Shown here piece after piece: positions 7,792-16,380 of a stretch of 64,000 nucleotides of DNA (its first letter is position 1; each line of letters starts with the position of its first letter). The stretch covers positions 62,001 through 126,000 of the forward strand of contig NZ_JAERVK010000009.1 of the NCBI RefSeq assembly GCF_016745425.1, given 5' to 3'. Source of the DNA: Candidatus Methylomicrobium oryzae. GTDB taxonomy: Bacteria > Pseudomonadota > Gammaproteobacteria > Methylococcales > Methylomonadaceae. The translations under genes were made by a program, and so were the position numbers. Below the pieces are notes generated by a model. That model was not told where the DNA came from, did no database searches, and saw only the letters and a list, made by a program, of their open reading frames with translations.

Positions 7792-9609
7792 ATGTTAGAC
7801 GCCTTGTTCGCTTTTCTTCCCCGGCAATTCGGCCAATGGCTGGATATTCCCATCAACGGCAATCCGCGGATGGTGATCAATGTGGTTGCCGTCCTGCTGC
7901 TCTTATTTTTGATTTGGTATGTGGGACAGGCGGTTGTTTCCCTGTGGCGCCTCCAATCGGCCATCGGCGCCTTAGCGGCTCTGCGGAGGCAAAAAGCCGG
8001 CGGTGAAACCGTTACCAAAGACGAATTGGACCGGATATTCGGGCACCGTTTCTTTGCCGGCGTTTGGGATACCTTCCGCGATACTCTGCACGAGCAGTAC
8101 GAGGACCAAAACGCGCGAGGACGGATACTCCGTATCCGCTCGACCGTTTCCGCCGAAGCGGTCTTCACTCCCCAATTGCTCGTCGATGCCCGCTTGAATG
8201 TGGAATTTTTCAAACACCTGCCGGGCCTGTTGACCGGGCTCGGCATTATCGGCACATTCTACGGGCTGATTCACGGCATCCAGCAATTCGATCCTTCGCT
8301 GCTCGCCAAGGCAAGGGCCGATTCCGCCCAGATGGAGAAGCTTTTCCTCGGTTTGAAAAGCTTGTTCACCGAAGTCCAGGGCGCCTTCATCGCCTCCTTC
8401 TTCGCCATCGGCGCCGCCATGGCGGTGACGTTTTTCGAGAAGGTATTGCTCAATCTTTGCTATCGGCGGCTGGAAGCGCTGTGCCGACTGCTGGACACGT
8501 TGTACGAAGGCGGCGTCGGCGAAGACTACCTGGCTTCGCTCGTCAAGTCGTCATCCGAAAACGCCGTCCAGATGAGCCAACTGAAAGACAGCCTTGTCGA
8601 TGAACTGTCCGCCGTGCTGCAGAACCAGACCGCGCAGCAGGTCCAACAATCGCAACGGCTGGGCGAATTGCTGTCGGCGAGAATCCGTGAACATATCGAA
8701 TCGGGAAAGGAACACGGCGACCGGGTTAACCGCATACTGGAAAGAGGCCTGGACGACATCGGCAACAAGATGGCGCGCGTCGGCCGCGACCAGGGCGCTA
8801 CGGTGACGACCAACCTGGAGCAACTGGTCCAGTCGTTTGCCGACAAGATCGACAGCGCCTTTGCCGACCGCATGTTGGGGCTGGTCGGGATGATGGACGA
8901 CTCGGCCCAATCGATGCGCGACATGCAGGCGGGTTTTCACGAACTTTTGCACGAACTGCGCCGGTCGGGCAAAGCGGAGCGCGAAGAACTCACCGCCAAC
9001 ATGGCGTCCCTGGTAGATGCCCTCGGCGCCTCGCAGGGAACGCTGGAGGCGCAGCTTGCCGACACGAGCCGGACCTTCGCCGCGGCTATCGAAAAAATGA
9101 ACGACAGCGCGGCGCGCATTTCGGAAGCCACCCAGCGTTTTTCGCTGGCCGGCGACAAGGTGGCCGGCGTCCTGGAGCGCGCCGAGCAGGTTTCGCTGCA
9201 GCTTGCCCAAAGCGGCGGCCTGTTGGAAAACGCCTCGCATTCGGTCGCGGCCATCCTGGCGCAGTCCGCCGGAACGCGCGACGCCCTTGCCCAAATGGTC
9301 GCCGAAATGGGAGGCATGCTCGAGAGAGCCAAACAGGAAGCCGGCATGAACTGGCAAATCGTTCAGCAGATGCAGGCGACGGTGGAAGCGTTCGAACAGC
9401 TGAATGCCGAGGCGGATAAATCGGTGGCCGCCATCGCCGAGAAGCTGGCGGAAACCCTGGCGAGGTTTCGGGAAGAAATGGCAAGGCACGATGCCGAGTT
9501 CCACAAGCACCACGCCGACACGCTCACTCAGGTCGCCTCGGCCTACGAGCCGTTGGCGGCTTCCATCGGCGGGCTTGCCGACATGATGATGCGGAGCAGG
9601 GAAATCTGA
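7792..9609 (+). CDS. zorA: ZorA-like proton-channel subunit with long cytoplasmic tail
   Basis: A 605-residue protein whose first 230 residues resemble MotA/TolQ/ExbB channels. Membrane helices lie at about 28-50 (MVINVVAVLLLLFLIWYVG), 143-165 (LPGLLTGLGIIGTFYGL) and 197-222 (AFIASFFAIGAAMAVTFFEK). The rest (about 240-605) is a long helical, coiled-coil-like tail, the mark of ZorA in Zorya anti-phage systems. In the characterised system, ZorA5-ZorB2 is a peptidoglycan-anchored, ion-driven motor whose intracellular tail recruits effectors. It is the first gene of a tight operon and its stop overlaps the next ATG (TGATG). From memory, the E. coli protein is somewhat longer, so this tail may be shorter than usual. 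Confidence 0.82.
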   Translation: MLDALFAFLPRQFGQWLDIPINGNPRMVINVVAVLLLLFLIWYVGQAVVSLWRLQSAIGALAALRRQKAGGETVTKDELDRIFGHRFFAGVWDTFRDTLHEQYEDQNARGRILRIRSTVSAEAVFTPQLLVDARLNVEFFKHLPGLLTGLGIIGTFYGLIHGIQQFDPSLLAKARADSAQMEKLFLGLKSLFTEVQGAFIASFFAIGAAMAVTFFEKVLLNLCYRRLEALCRLLDTLYEGGVGEDYLASLVKSSSENAVQMSQLKDSLVDELSAVLQNQTAQQVQQSQRLGELLSARIREHIESGKEHGDRVNRILERGLDDIGNKMARVGRDQGATVTTNLEQLVQSFADKIDSAFADRMLGLVGMMDDSAQSMRDMQAGFHELLHELRRSGKAEREELTANMASLVDALGASQGTLEAQLADTSRTFAAAIEKMNDSAARISEATQRFSLAGDKVAGVLERAEQVSLQLAQSGGLLENASHSVAAILAQSAGTRDALAQMVAEMGGMLERAKQEAGMNWQIVQQMQATVEAFEQLNAEADKSVAAIAEKLAETLARFREEMARHDAEFHKHHADTLTQVASAYEPLAASIGGLADMMMRSREI

Positions 9610-10304
9610 TGCTGTCGCGCGGCACACCTCTCCCAAGGCCAAAGGAAGAAGGCGAAAAGCCGTTCTGGATTTCCTATGCCGACCTGATGACGGCAATGAT
9701 GATGATGTTCCTCATCGTCATGACGTTTTCGCTGGTCATTATCACCAATCCGGCGCCGGAACTGGAGCATCTCAAGAAAATCGGCCAGCTGTGCGAAGAA
9801 ATCAAGCAGGCGGCCCAGGGCGTCAGCGGCGTGACGGTTGATTGCGTCAACAACCGCATCGATTTCGGCAGCCAGGCCCAATTCGGCAACAACGATTCCA
9901 AACTCTCCGAATCCGCCAAGCAGACGCTGCGGAAGTTCGTGCCCATCGTGCTGAATGTCGCGCGCAAGGATGGGGGAAAATTGCTCAAACGGGTCGTGGT
10001 CGAGGGCTATGCCTCCCCCACTGGTTCCTATCTGCTCAATCTGCAACTGAGCATGCGGCGGGCGGAAACCGTTCTGTGCAGCCTGTTCGAACCTCCGGCG
10101 CCTGAAGAAGCCGCTTTGCTCGACGACGACAAACGCATGATCCGCGATCTTTTTCTGGTGGGCGGCTACAGCTTCAACAACGGCGTGGGAAAAACGGAAG
10201 CCGAAATGCGGCGGGTCGAATTCAAACTGGATTTTTTGGGATTCGACGAAACGCCGAGCACCGTAAATGCGGTGGATACCGCCGATTTCGGGAAATGCCT
10301 GTGA
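9609..10304 (+). CDS. zorB: ZorB-like MotB/OmpA-type stator subunit
   Basis: A 231-residue protein. After a short cytoplasmic N-terminus it has one membrane helix (FWISYADLMTAMMMMFLIVM). The helix carries Asp25 in YADLMT, the proton-path aspartate conserved in MotB and ZorB. A periplasmic OmpA-like peptidoglycan-binding domain follows (about 80-215), with VVVEGYASPTGSYLLNLQLS and a C-terminal MRRVEFKL. It should pair with ZorA to anchor the motor in the cell wall. Its start overlaps the zorA stop by one base, and its end overlaps the start of the next gene by ten bases. Confidence 0.85.
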   Translation: MLSRGTPLPRPKEEGEKPFWISYADLMTAMMMMFLIVMTFSLVIITNPAPELEHLKKIGQLCEEIKQAAQGVSGVTVDCVNNRIDFGSQAQFGNNDSKLSESAKQTLRKFVPIVLNVARKDGGKLLKRVVVEGYASPTGSYLLNLQLSMRRAETVLCSLFEPPAPEEAALLDDDKRMIRDLFLVGGYSFNNGVGKTEAEMRRVEFKLDFLGFDETPSTVNAVDTADFGKCL

Positions 10305-11878
10305 AATACGCCGAGCATTTCAGCTTCGCCTTGCTGAAATTCGAAAATATTTACCGCATTCCGCCTTTCGCGGCCTCCGTCAAGCATATGGAGGCGACAA
10401 AAATCAGGATCGGGGAAACCCTGAAAAATGCGGAAATGGGCAAGCCGAATCCGGAAATGGTGCGCCAGACGCTGGAGAAGTTTTTTTGTTGGGTAAAGGA
10501 ACCTTCGAAGATGCCTTCTTTCAGTTGGCTGGAAGTCGCATTGATCTGCCGGGGGCTGCACACCGAAATCGCCGGCCACGGCTCGCTGATGCAATCGGAG
10601 AGCGCTGTCGGTTTCTTGCTGACCGAATTCGCCGCGCACTATTCCGGCCGGATGCTCAGCCCTTATCCCTGGCAGGGCCTGCTCAGCGCCTACCTGAATT
10701 GCCCGCCGGGCAACAACGCGGCCGAGATTCGGAATCGAGAGGCGTTGCGGGCTTTTCTCGCGAATTCGCTGGATGCCGTATCGCGCAGTTCGAGCTTCAA
10801 GCCGCGCTGGCTGGAAGGGATTCTAAAGCACAGAAGGGTCCTGGAAAAAAACGCCACGCGGACGCTGGCCAAAGACGCGCTGGAAGGGCACTATGAAATC
10901 GTGGAGGGCATCGCCCGGGAGGTCGATATCCCGTCGACCTCCTGGTTTTGGCCCGAATTGGTGATGGCTCAGGTCGATGCGATCGTCGACTATCCAGACG
11001 ACCGCTTCAAGCGGGCCATCGATTCCGTCCTGGCTCAATTGCGGCAACGCAGGGAGTGCATCGACAAAGGTTTGGCGAAAATACTCGACCGGTATTCCCT
11101 GTGTCTCGTTGCCGAGCCTCACGAGACCTTACTGTCGCTGGCCGTGTTCCGCTGGAAGAGCCCTTCGCTGGAAAGGCAAACCGCCTGGCTGCGGGTGACG
11201 CCGAAGGCCAAGGCCATGGTCCAGCGATGGCTGGTGCCTCACGACATCGAGGCGGTTTTCAGGCAACTCGCCGAAGAAAGCCGCCGCTATGAGTTCTGGC
11301 TGCAGTTTGCCGACCAGATCGAATTTACCCATATCTGGACCGGCAATTCCATAAAGGAGTCCCCGTCCCGCCTTTCGCAGGATAGGGAAGAACGGCGCCC
11401 CGTTTTCCGCGATCCGGAAAAGCCGGACGACAATTTGATCCTGATGAAAATCGGCGGCCTGTTCATTCTCGAATCCGCGGTAAAGGCCGGAGGCAAATGC
11501 TGGGCGTATCGAGAGGATGAGATTAATCCCCAGCTCTTGAAACACGGCCTCCGTTACGGCGTTTTCCGGGATACCACGAAAAATGTTTTCACCAACAGCT
11601 ACGGGCACAGCGACGGGTTGATCCATTCCGGCTATGCCTGGGAAAAGGCCTTCCAGTCGGAACTGGCGAAATTCGGTATTTTTCCGGACCGCCTGAGTTT
11701 CGCGGCGCTGGCCGCACGCTATCGGCTGGTGGTCGAAGCCTTGCCCGACGGGGCCGAAAGGATATGCTACAAGCACGGTTCCGGGGTACTCGGAGAATGG
11801 CTGGGCAAACATGGCTTCATTCGCCGCGCCGACGGGTTTTACCGGCAATCCCGGCAGGAAGAGGCGGCAGAGCTTTGA
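10295..11878 (+). CDS. zorC: ZorC-like protein (EH_Signature family)
   Basis: A 527-residue soluble protein with no membrane segment. Position, length and features such as FWLQFADQIEFTHIWTGNS and the C-terminal SFAALAARYRLVVE fit the EH_Signature family, which in type I Zorya is ZorC. In that system ZorC binds DNA and, with the helicase-nuclease ZorD, executes defence once ZorAB senses phage injection. The ATG at 10295 overlaps zorB. A GTG at 10301 is an alternative start that forms GTGA with the zorB stop. No ZorD (a roughly 1000-residue SNF2-type protein) or ZorE follows; the next gene is convergent. Assignment rests on operon context plus family resemblance. Confidence 0.7.
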   Translation: MPVKYAEHFSFALLKFENIYRIPPFAASVKHMEATKIRIGETLKNAEMGKPNPEMVRQTLEKFFCWVKEPSKMPSFSWLEVALICRGLHTEIAGHGSLMQSESAVGFLLTEFAAHYSGRMLSPYPWQGLLSAYLNCPPGNNAAEIRNREALRAFLANSLDAVSRSSSFKPRWLEGILKHRRVLEKNATRTLAKDALEGHYEIVEGIAREVDIPSTSWFWPELVMAQVDAIVDYPDDRFKRAIDSVLAQLRQRRECIDKGLAKILDRYSLCLVAEPHETLLSLAVFRWKSPSLERQTAWLRVTPKAKAMVQRWLVPHDIEAVFRQLAEESRRYEFWLQFADQIEFTHIWTGNSIKESPSRLSQDREERRPVFRDPEKPDDNLILMKIGGLFILESAVKAGGKCWAYREDEINPQLLKHGLRYGVFRDTTKNVFTNSYGHSDGLIHSGYAWEKAFQSELAKFGIFPDRLSFAALAARYRLVVEALPDGAERICYKHGSGVLGEWLGKHGFIRRADGFYRQSRQEEAAEL

Positions 11879-12033
11879 GAGCGTTGGATCCGGCCGGAAC
11901 CGCGGCCCGGAGGGTGCGATCCAGGCTGCCAGGGGGAGACATAACGGCGATGTGATCGTCTGCCGCAACCCGAGGAATCTTCCGGAGCGGGGACCGGGAG
12001 GCTCTGTTGAGGGCAATTCGGCGCGGCCGGCGG

Positions 12034-12582
12034 TCATCCTTTGCCGTGTTCCGCCAACCCCTCCAGCGCGAACCAGTCGGTCAACTCGCGGATGCCGCCC
12101 AAGGCATCGAGGCGGCGATCGACGGCATCCTGATTGCCCCACACGACTTCGGCCAAGGCGCCTTCCGCCACCCGCGCTTCGATGTCCTTGCAGTAAAGTC
12201 CCAGGTCGCGCTGAACATAGAAGCCGTAGGTGCGGCAGGCTACCGGCCGGTGGGCATAAACCCGGCAGGCGCCGGCGGAGCGGTCCAGCAGCGGGCAGAC
12301 GACGGGGCGCGACCGCTGGCCGGCCAGCGCGGCGACATCCCGGCGGATTTCCCGAAGCCGATCCGGGGGCAGCGCGGCCAGTCCTTCCCGCAGCCTATCC
12401 CATTCCGCCGCCGTAAGCCGGGGAATTTCGGCGAGCCGCCGGCAACAGCCGTCGCAGCCCCGGCGGCACAGCCAGTCGGGATGGCCGTCCCGGATGGCCA
12501 GGACGCGGGCTTCGATGTCGGCATGGAGCCGGTCGAGCGAACCTGTCTCGCCGTCCGCGCTTGTTCTCGGTTGTGTAGGCAT
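12034..12582 (-). CDS. YkgJ-family cysteine-cluster protein
   Basis: A 182-residue protein with the YkgJ/CxxCxxCC zinc- or iron-chelating pattern. CRRGCDGCCRRL lies near residue 39, followed by CPLLD and CRVYAHRPVACRTYGF. The family is widespread in bacteria and its biochemical role is not established; metal binding is presumed. No signal peptide is seen. The gene is convergent with the Zorya-like operon and lies 156 bp beyond it, so it is unlikely to belong to that system. Confidence 0.75.
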   Translation of the reverse strand: MPTQPRTSADGETGSLDRLHADIEARVLAIRDGHPDWLCRRGCDGCCRRLAEIPRLTAAEWDRLREGLAALPPDRLREIRRDVAALAGQRSRPVVCPLLDRSAGACRVYAHRPVACRTYGFYVQRDLGLYCKDIEARVAEGALAEVVWGNQDAVDRRLDALGGIRELTDWFALEGLAEHGKG

Positions 12583-12665
12583 GGATCGTGTATTTCGGTA
12601 CGAATGATGGGAAAAATGAAACCGGTTACGGGCTCACTCGGGATTCTTCTTCGGTCAACACAGTC

Positions 12666-13775
12666 TCACTGCATCTTCCTGACCGGCTTTGCGTTCGGCG
12701 GAGAAATCGCATGCGCCTGAGGGTCAGAGACATTGATGAGTCCTAACACCCGTTCGACCGAGGTTCGCCATTTGGCGATTTGCGCCATGTTGTCGACCGG
12801 CCACGACAAAGCGGAAACCATGTGCTGAAAGGCCTGCACCGATTGAATCAGCATCCCCAATGATATGGCGCCGGCGATGTAGCGAGGCGAGGCAACCAGG
12901 ATGGGCAAGGCCATCGAGGCGACCGAGTAGCCCGATGTAAAGATTTGAATCCGAATCCATGCCGCCGTTTCTTCGGCATAGGACACGATCACGGCCCGAA
13001 ACGAATCCAGCAGCCGCGTTTGCTCGTTATGACCCTCGTCCCGAAGCACCGGAGAGGAGTGAAAATGAGTCTGGCTTTCGATCAGGTCATGCCGGAAATT
13101 GGCCTCCTGGTTTTGTCTCGCATGCGTGGCCGAGGTCATCGGCTTGCCCATCCACCAGCCCAGGATCGAAGCGCAAATCGAGTAGCTGATCGAAATCCAG
13201 ACCAAATATCCCGCAACCGAAACCGAAACGTTCCTGAACTCGAAGATGATCCTCCCGGAGATCCCCCAAAGTATCCGGGCAAAGCTCGTCAACATCAGCA
13301 AGCAATAAAACAAGGAATGGCTGAGCGCGATGGCGTCTTCGGTCGCGATGCGAATGTCCTCGGCGATGCGCCCGTCCGGATTGTCATGATCCTTCTGGGA
13401 CAGGGGCATAATCCGATCATCGCGGTCTTGTTGAAGCCATGCGGAAATGACTTTCTCGGTCAGCCATGTCCGCCAACCGATCATTAACCGCCGTTTGACG
13501 GTCAAATGGGCCGTCGTAATCGTGATGCTGCCGACGAAGATCAGGAACAATACGCCTGAGAGGGTTTTTACAGTCGCCAGCGAGCGTTGTTCAATCGCAT
13601 CGAAAAGATCGGCATTCCACTGGGTAATATAGACGGCCAGTTCAATCTGCATTACCGTCAGAAAGATCAGCAAAAAGGTCTCCGTCCATATGATCAAGCT
13701 ATTTTTGGAACGCCAGTAAGGGCCGGCCAATTTCATAAACCGGATAAAAAAGTTTTTCGCAGGATTTGTCAACAT
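12666..13775 (-). CDS. ABC_membrane_2/SbmA-BacA-like transporter lacking an ATPase domain
   Basis: A 369-residue membrane protein starting after a good ribosome site (GGGAGAGCA before the ATG). It has about six membrane helices. The family core is present: IGWRTWLTEKVISAWLQQ, then DNPDGRIAEDIRIATEDAI, then NFRHDLIESQ. This corresponds to the membrane half of YddA-type exporters (ABC_membrane_2) and to SbmA/BacA, which import peptides such as bleomycin and microcins using the proton gradient. It stops where the nucleotide-binding domain would begin (SVERVLGLINV...). Either it works SbmA-like without ATP, or it is a truncated YddA homologue. I see no downstream ATPase remnant in the following 80 bases. 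Confidence 0.7.
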   Translation of the reverse strand: MLTNPAKNFFIRFMKLAGPYWRSKNSLIIWTETFLLIFLTVMQIELAVYITQWNADLFDAIEQRSLATVKTLSGVLFLIFVGSITITTAHLTVKRRLMIGWRTWLTEKVISAWLQQDRDDRIMPLSQKDHDNPDGRIAEDIRIATEDAIALSHSLFYCLLMLTSFARILWGISGRIIFEFRNVSVSVAGYLVWISISYSICASILGWWMGKPMTSATHARQNQEANFRHDLIESQTHFHSSPVLRDEGHNEQTRLLDSFRAVIVSYAEETAAWIRIQIFTSGYSVASMALPILVASPRYIAGAISLGMLIQSVQAFQHMVSALSWPVDNMAQIAKWRTSVERVLGLINVSDPQAHAISPPNAKPVRKMQ

Positions 13776-13999
13776 TGCTCTCCCAAGGCATCGCAGGCAA
13801 ACGCCCGAAACCAGATTTTTATTTTATGCTTATGATCTAATTGATAAATACTATACTAAACTTACCTTATGCGGTAATTGAAGTTGAAACCGCTCGCAGA
13901 CGCCTCCCTGTCCGCCATTGGAGCTTCCCCGTATTCTCCTTGATTTATTGCATGGCTTATGATATTGGATGCTTTATGCGCTTACAGGAGGGTAAAGCT

Positions 14000-14290
14000 A
14001 TGGCTATACAACTGTTATTGGGACTCATCAGATTGCTGATGTTGTCGGCGCCTTTTTTATCCATGCTGCTGATGATACTCGCTTTATGGGGGGTTATAGG
14101 AAAGACGACCTATATCGATCCGGAAACCGTCAAGCCGAACGTAGAATTGGGCGCCGGCGAGGCTAAAAATTATATGGTCAACGAGATAAAAGTTAACGAG
14201 CAATGCCCTGACGAATTAAAGAATCCGGACATTGTACAGGAGGCAGAGAACCCGAAGCCTGCCAAAATAGACTGGGAGCGCGTGGTTTAA
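14000..14290 (+). CDS. Small single-helix membrane protein, function unknown
   Basis: I chose the ATG at 14000 because AGGAGG lies eight bases upstream (13986-13991) and the product then begins with hydrophobic residues (MAIQLLLGLIRLLMLSAPFL...). The in-frame extension to 13841 has no ribosome site. The 96-residue product has one or two N-terminal membrane helices (residues 4-35), then a hydrophilic tail with several Glu and Pro. I do not recognise the family. It is divergent from the half-transporter gene, so the gap 13776-13999 should hold both promoters. Confidence 0.5.
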   Translation: MAIQLLLGLIRLLMLSAPFLSMLLMILALWGVIGKTTYIDPETVKPNVELGAGEAKNYMVNEIKVNEQCPDELKNPDIVQEAENPKPAKIDWERVV

Positions 14291-14352
14291 ATTTTCCGGC
14301 CTTCGTGCCGGTTAGGATTGCCTTAGAAGCTGCCGTCCGCGTACGCGCAAAG

Positions 14353-14440
14353 GTAGGCCGGGTAGAGCGCAGCGAAACCCATCAATTGATGTACGATATG
14401 GCCATTCACGATGGGTTTCGCTGCGCTCTACCCATCCTAC
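14353..14440. repeat. REP-like hairpin (gggtagagc/gctctaccc family)
   Basis: Left arm 14353-14383 and right arm 14410-14440, nearly complementary over about 30 bases (core gcgcagcgaaacccatc). A related copy at 19131-19489 is split by a MITE-like insertion. Confidence 0.75.
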
Positions 14441-14459
14441 GACCCTCGGCATTTAGGTC

Positions 14460-14525
14460 GTAGGGTGGATAAGCGAAGCGCATCCACCACACTGATGCCG
14501 GATGCGCTTCGCTTATCCGGCCTAC
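14460..14525. repeat. REP-like hairpin (ggataagcgaagcgcatcc family)
   Basis: Left arm 14460-14488 and right arm 14500-14525 are complementary with a loop of about 11 bases. Such extragenic palindromes are typically spread by RAYT transposases; a broken RAYT gene lies at 58488. Confidence 0.7.
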
Positions 14526-14748
14526 GCAATATCTTGACTTACCAGACATGAAGCCGCTTTCATCGCCCCGGCAGCTGAAAATGCGTAGGATGCAAGAGGT
14601 AGGGCAACGCAGGAGCAGTTGCCGACGTTAGGAGGCGCACCGAGTGCCCCTCAGGGTATCGGTCGCGAATACACTGAAGGGCACCTGATGCGCTTCACTT
14701 CGTTCAGCACATCCTACTTAGTATTTTTACGGTAACGACATTGGGTAT

Positions 14749-15027
14749 TCACCCACCGCTCAGCGCCTGGAAAATGTACACAGTCCCATCCTCCGGGACG
14801 CGATCCGAGAGGGTCTCTCTGTCGACCACTATCGTGTCGTTGACGCTGAGATAAACGTGCCGGCGCAGCGCGCCGCGTTCGTCCAGCACATAATCGGTGA
14901 ATCCGGGAGCAATCTCGTCGACCGCCCGCAAAATTTCGGCGACCGAGCCGGCCGGCACGGTAATCGGCCGGTTCTCGAGCGCCGGAAAAAACCGGAAAAG
15001 GTGTCGAGTCATTTTGACCGTCGGCAT
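14749..15027 (-). CDS. MoaD/ThiS-like ubiquitin-fold protein
   Basis: Starting at 15027 (MPTVKMTRHLFRFFPALENR), the product has about 92 residues. It ends in IFQALSGG, the C-terminal Gly-Gly that is adenylated or thiocarboxylated in MoaD/ThiS sulfur carriers. The beta-grasp pattern (AEILRAVDEIAPGF; HVYLSVNDTIV; VPEDGTVYIFQALSGG) supports the fold. It begins five bases after the stop of the BNR-repeat gene on the same strand, so the two form an operon. No MoeB/ThiF-type activating enzyme is adjacent. The role is unknown; sulfur carrier or protein modifier are both possible. Confidence 0.7.
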   Translation of the reverse strand: MPTVKMTRHLFRFFPALENRPITVPAGSVAEILRAVDEIAPGFTDYVLDERGALRRHVYLSVNDTIVVDRETLSDRVPEDGTVYIFQALSGG

Positions 15028-15032
15028 GGCGT

Positions 15033-16217
15033 TCAGCCGAACCGCACCGAATAAACCGGCGGAAAATGGTTGCCCAGGCACTGCCAGGTTTCGCCGCGGT
15101 CTTCCGACAGGTAGACGTTGCCGGTCGTCGTGCCGAAACAGAGGCGATCGCCGGCGACGTCGAGGCCGTGCCTCAGGACGACGTCGTAAACGTCATGCTG
15201 CGGCAGGCCGCTGCGCAAAGCCTGCCAGGACTGCCCGCCGTCCGTCGTACGCGCCACGTACAGGCCGCCGTCGATCGCCATCCGCTCGGAGTCCGCGCGG
15301 GCGGGCACGACCCAGGCGGTACGCCCGTCCTGAGCGTCGACTGCAATCGGGAAGCCGAAATGCACGCCGGCCTCCGGCAGGCTGACCTTTTTCCATGTCT
15401 GCGCGCCGTCGTTGCTGTAAAACACGCCGCAGTGGTTCTGCTGCCAGAGATGATCCGGCTGTCCGGAACAGCCGGTCACGAAATGCGGATCGTGGCCCCA
15501 TTCGGCTTCCGGATTCGGCAGATAATCCATCAACATGCCGCGGTTACGGTTCTGCCAGGTTCGCCCGCCGTCGGCGGACTCCAACACGCCGGCCGACGAC
15601 ACTGCAACGCGGATACGATTCGAATCGTATGGATCGATAACGATCGAATGGATGCCCGGTTCGAACACGCCGTAATCGATACTGGCAGGCGTGCCGAACC
15701 AACGGTTCTCGCTGGTCGCTTCGCCGGCGAACAGATCGCCGCCGCGGCTATCGTGATTCCACAGCGGCCGGTTGAGCTCCCAACTATCGCCGCCGTCATC
15801 GCTGACGAACAAACCGCCGGGAATGGTGCCGGCATACAGACGGCGGGGGTGATCGGCATGGCCGAACGCCAGGTTCCAGATCTTGAATACGGTGGCGTCC
15901 TTGTATTCGGGCTGCCCAACCGGAGCAGCCGGGTCGAAATCCGGCGTCGGCAGGTACTTGACGATATAGCGCGCGCCTTGCGGGTACTTCAACGACAGCA
16001 CATCCTCCCAGGTCGTGCCCCCGTCGCGCGAACGCGACAGTTTCGGCCCCCAATGGCCATGATCTAGCGAAGCCCACAGCGTACCGTCGCGCGGATCGCG
16101 CGCCGCGTAACAGACGGGAATGCCTGCATGCAGGATGGGGCGTGGATGCCAGGCGGCATTTGAACGATCGACTATCACCGTACCCTTGCGGGTGCCTAAA
16201 AGAATCATGTCGGACAT
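15033..16217 (-). CDS. BNR/Asp-box beta-propeller protein (sialidase-like fold)
   Basis: A 394-residue protein with repeated Asp-box motifs: SRDGGTTWEDV, SDDGGDSWEL, SADGGRTWQN, SNDGAQTWKKV, TTDGGQSWQAL and SEDRGETWQCL. That indicates a six- to seven-bladed propeller of the WD40/YVTN/BNR type. There is no signal peptide, so it appears cytoplasmic and an extracellular sialidase role is unlikely. It is followed at once by a MoaD/ThiS-like gene. From memory, such pairs recur in bacteria, but the function is not known to me. Confidence 0.72.
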   Translation of the reverse strand: MSDMILLGTRKGTVIVDRSNAAWHPRPILHAGIPVCYAARDPRDGTLWASLDHGHWGPKLSRSRDGGTTWEDVLSLKYPQGARYIVKYLPTPDFDPAAPVGQPEYKDATVFKIWNLAFGHADHPRRLYAGTIPGGLFVSDDGGDSWELNRPLWNHDSRGGDLFAGEATSENRWFGTPASIDYGVFEPGIHSIVIDPYDSNRIRVAVSSAGVLESADGGRTWQNRNRGMLMDYLPNPEAEWGHDPHFVTGCSGQPDHLWQQNHCGVFYSNDGAQTWKKVSLPEAGVHFGFPIAVDAQDGRTAWVVPARADSERMAIDGGLYVARTTDGGQSWQALRSGLPQHDVYDVVLRHGLDVAGDRLCFGTTTGNVYLSEDRGETWQCLGNHFPPVYSVRFG

Positions 16218-16299
16218 CGGTTTGGCCTCATGTTTGCGCGGATAGATGTAACTGCAGCACAGAACGTAAAGGCAGAGTTCCCTTTTGACCGTGCGTTAG

Positions 16300-16376
16300 G
16301 TAGGGTACGCATCGCGTACCATTTTTTAAAGCAGTGCGGATTTAAGTCAAAATAAGGTACGCGATGCGTACCCTAC
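16300..16376. repeat. Palindromic repeat, tagggtacgc family, copy 1
   Basis: A 77-bp hairpin with arms of about 21 bases (16300-16320 and 16356-16376) and a loop beginning attttttaaagcagtgc. A second copy at 17839-17916 shares the loop but has compensating changes in both arms. Confidence 0.85.
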
Positions 16377-16380
16377 ACGG

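Larger units (their letters stand above)
14291..14748. other. Noncoding region of palindromic repeats
   Basis: No gene. It contains two REP-like hairpins (listed separately). It also has a stretch near 14602-14624 (gggcaacgcaggagcagttg...) shared with the interiors of the MITE-like elements at 19189 and 21080. Confidence 0.7.

Noticed and set aside
11129-12142. Minus-strand open frame of 337 codons
   Set aside because: It overlaps the zorC-like gene and the ykgJ-type gene and has a composition typical of a GC-rich shadow frame.
14353-14525. Possible CRISPR array in the repeat cluster
   Set aside because: The repeats are inverted hairpins of different families with no regular spacers and no cas genes.
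15033-16217. Sialidase assignment for the Asp-box protein
   Set aside because: No signal peptide and no sialidase catalytic set was seen; only the propeller fold is supported.
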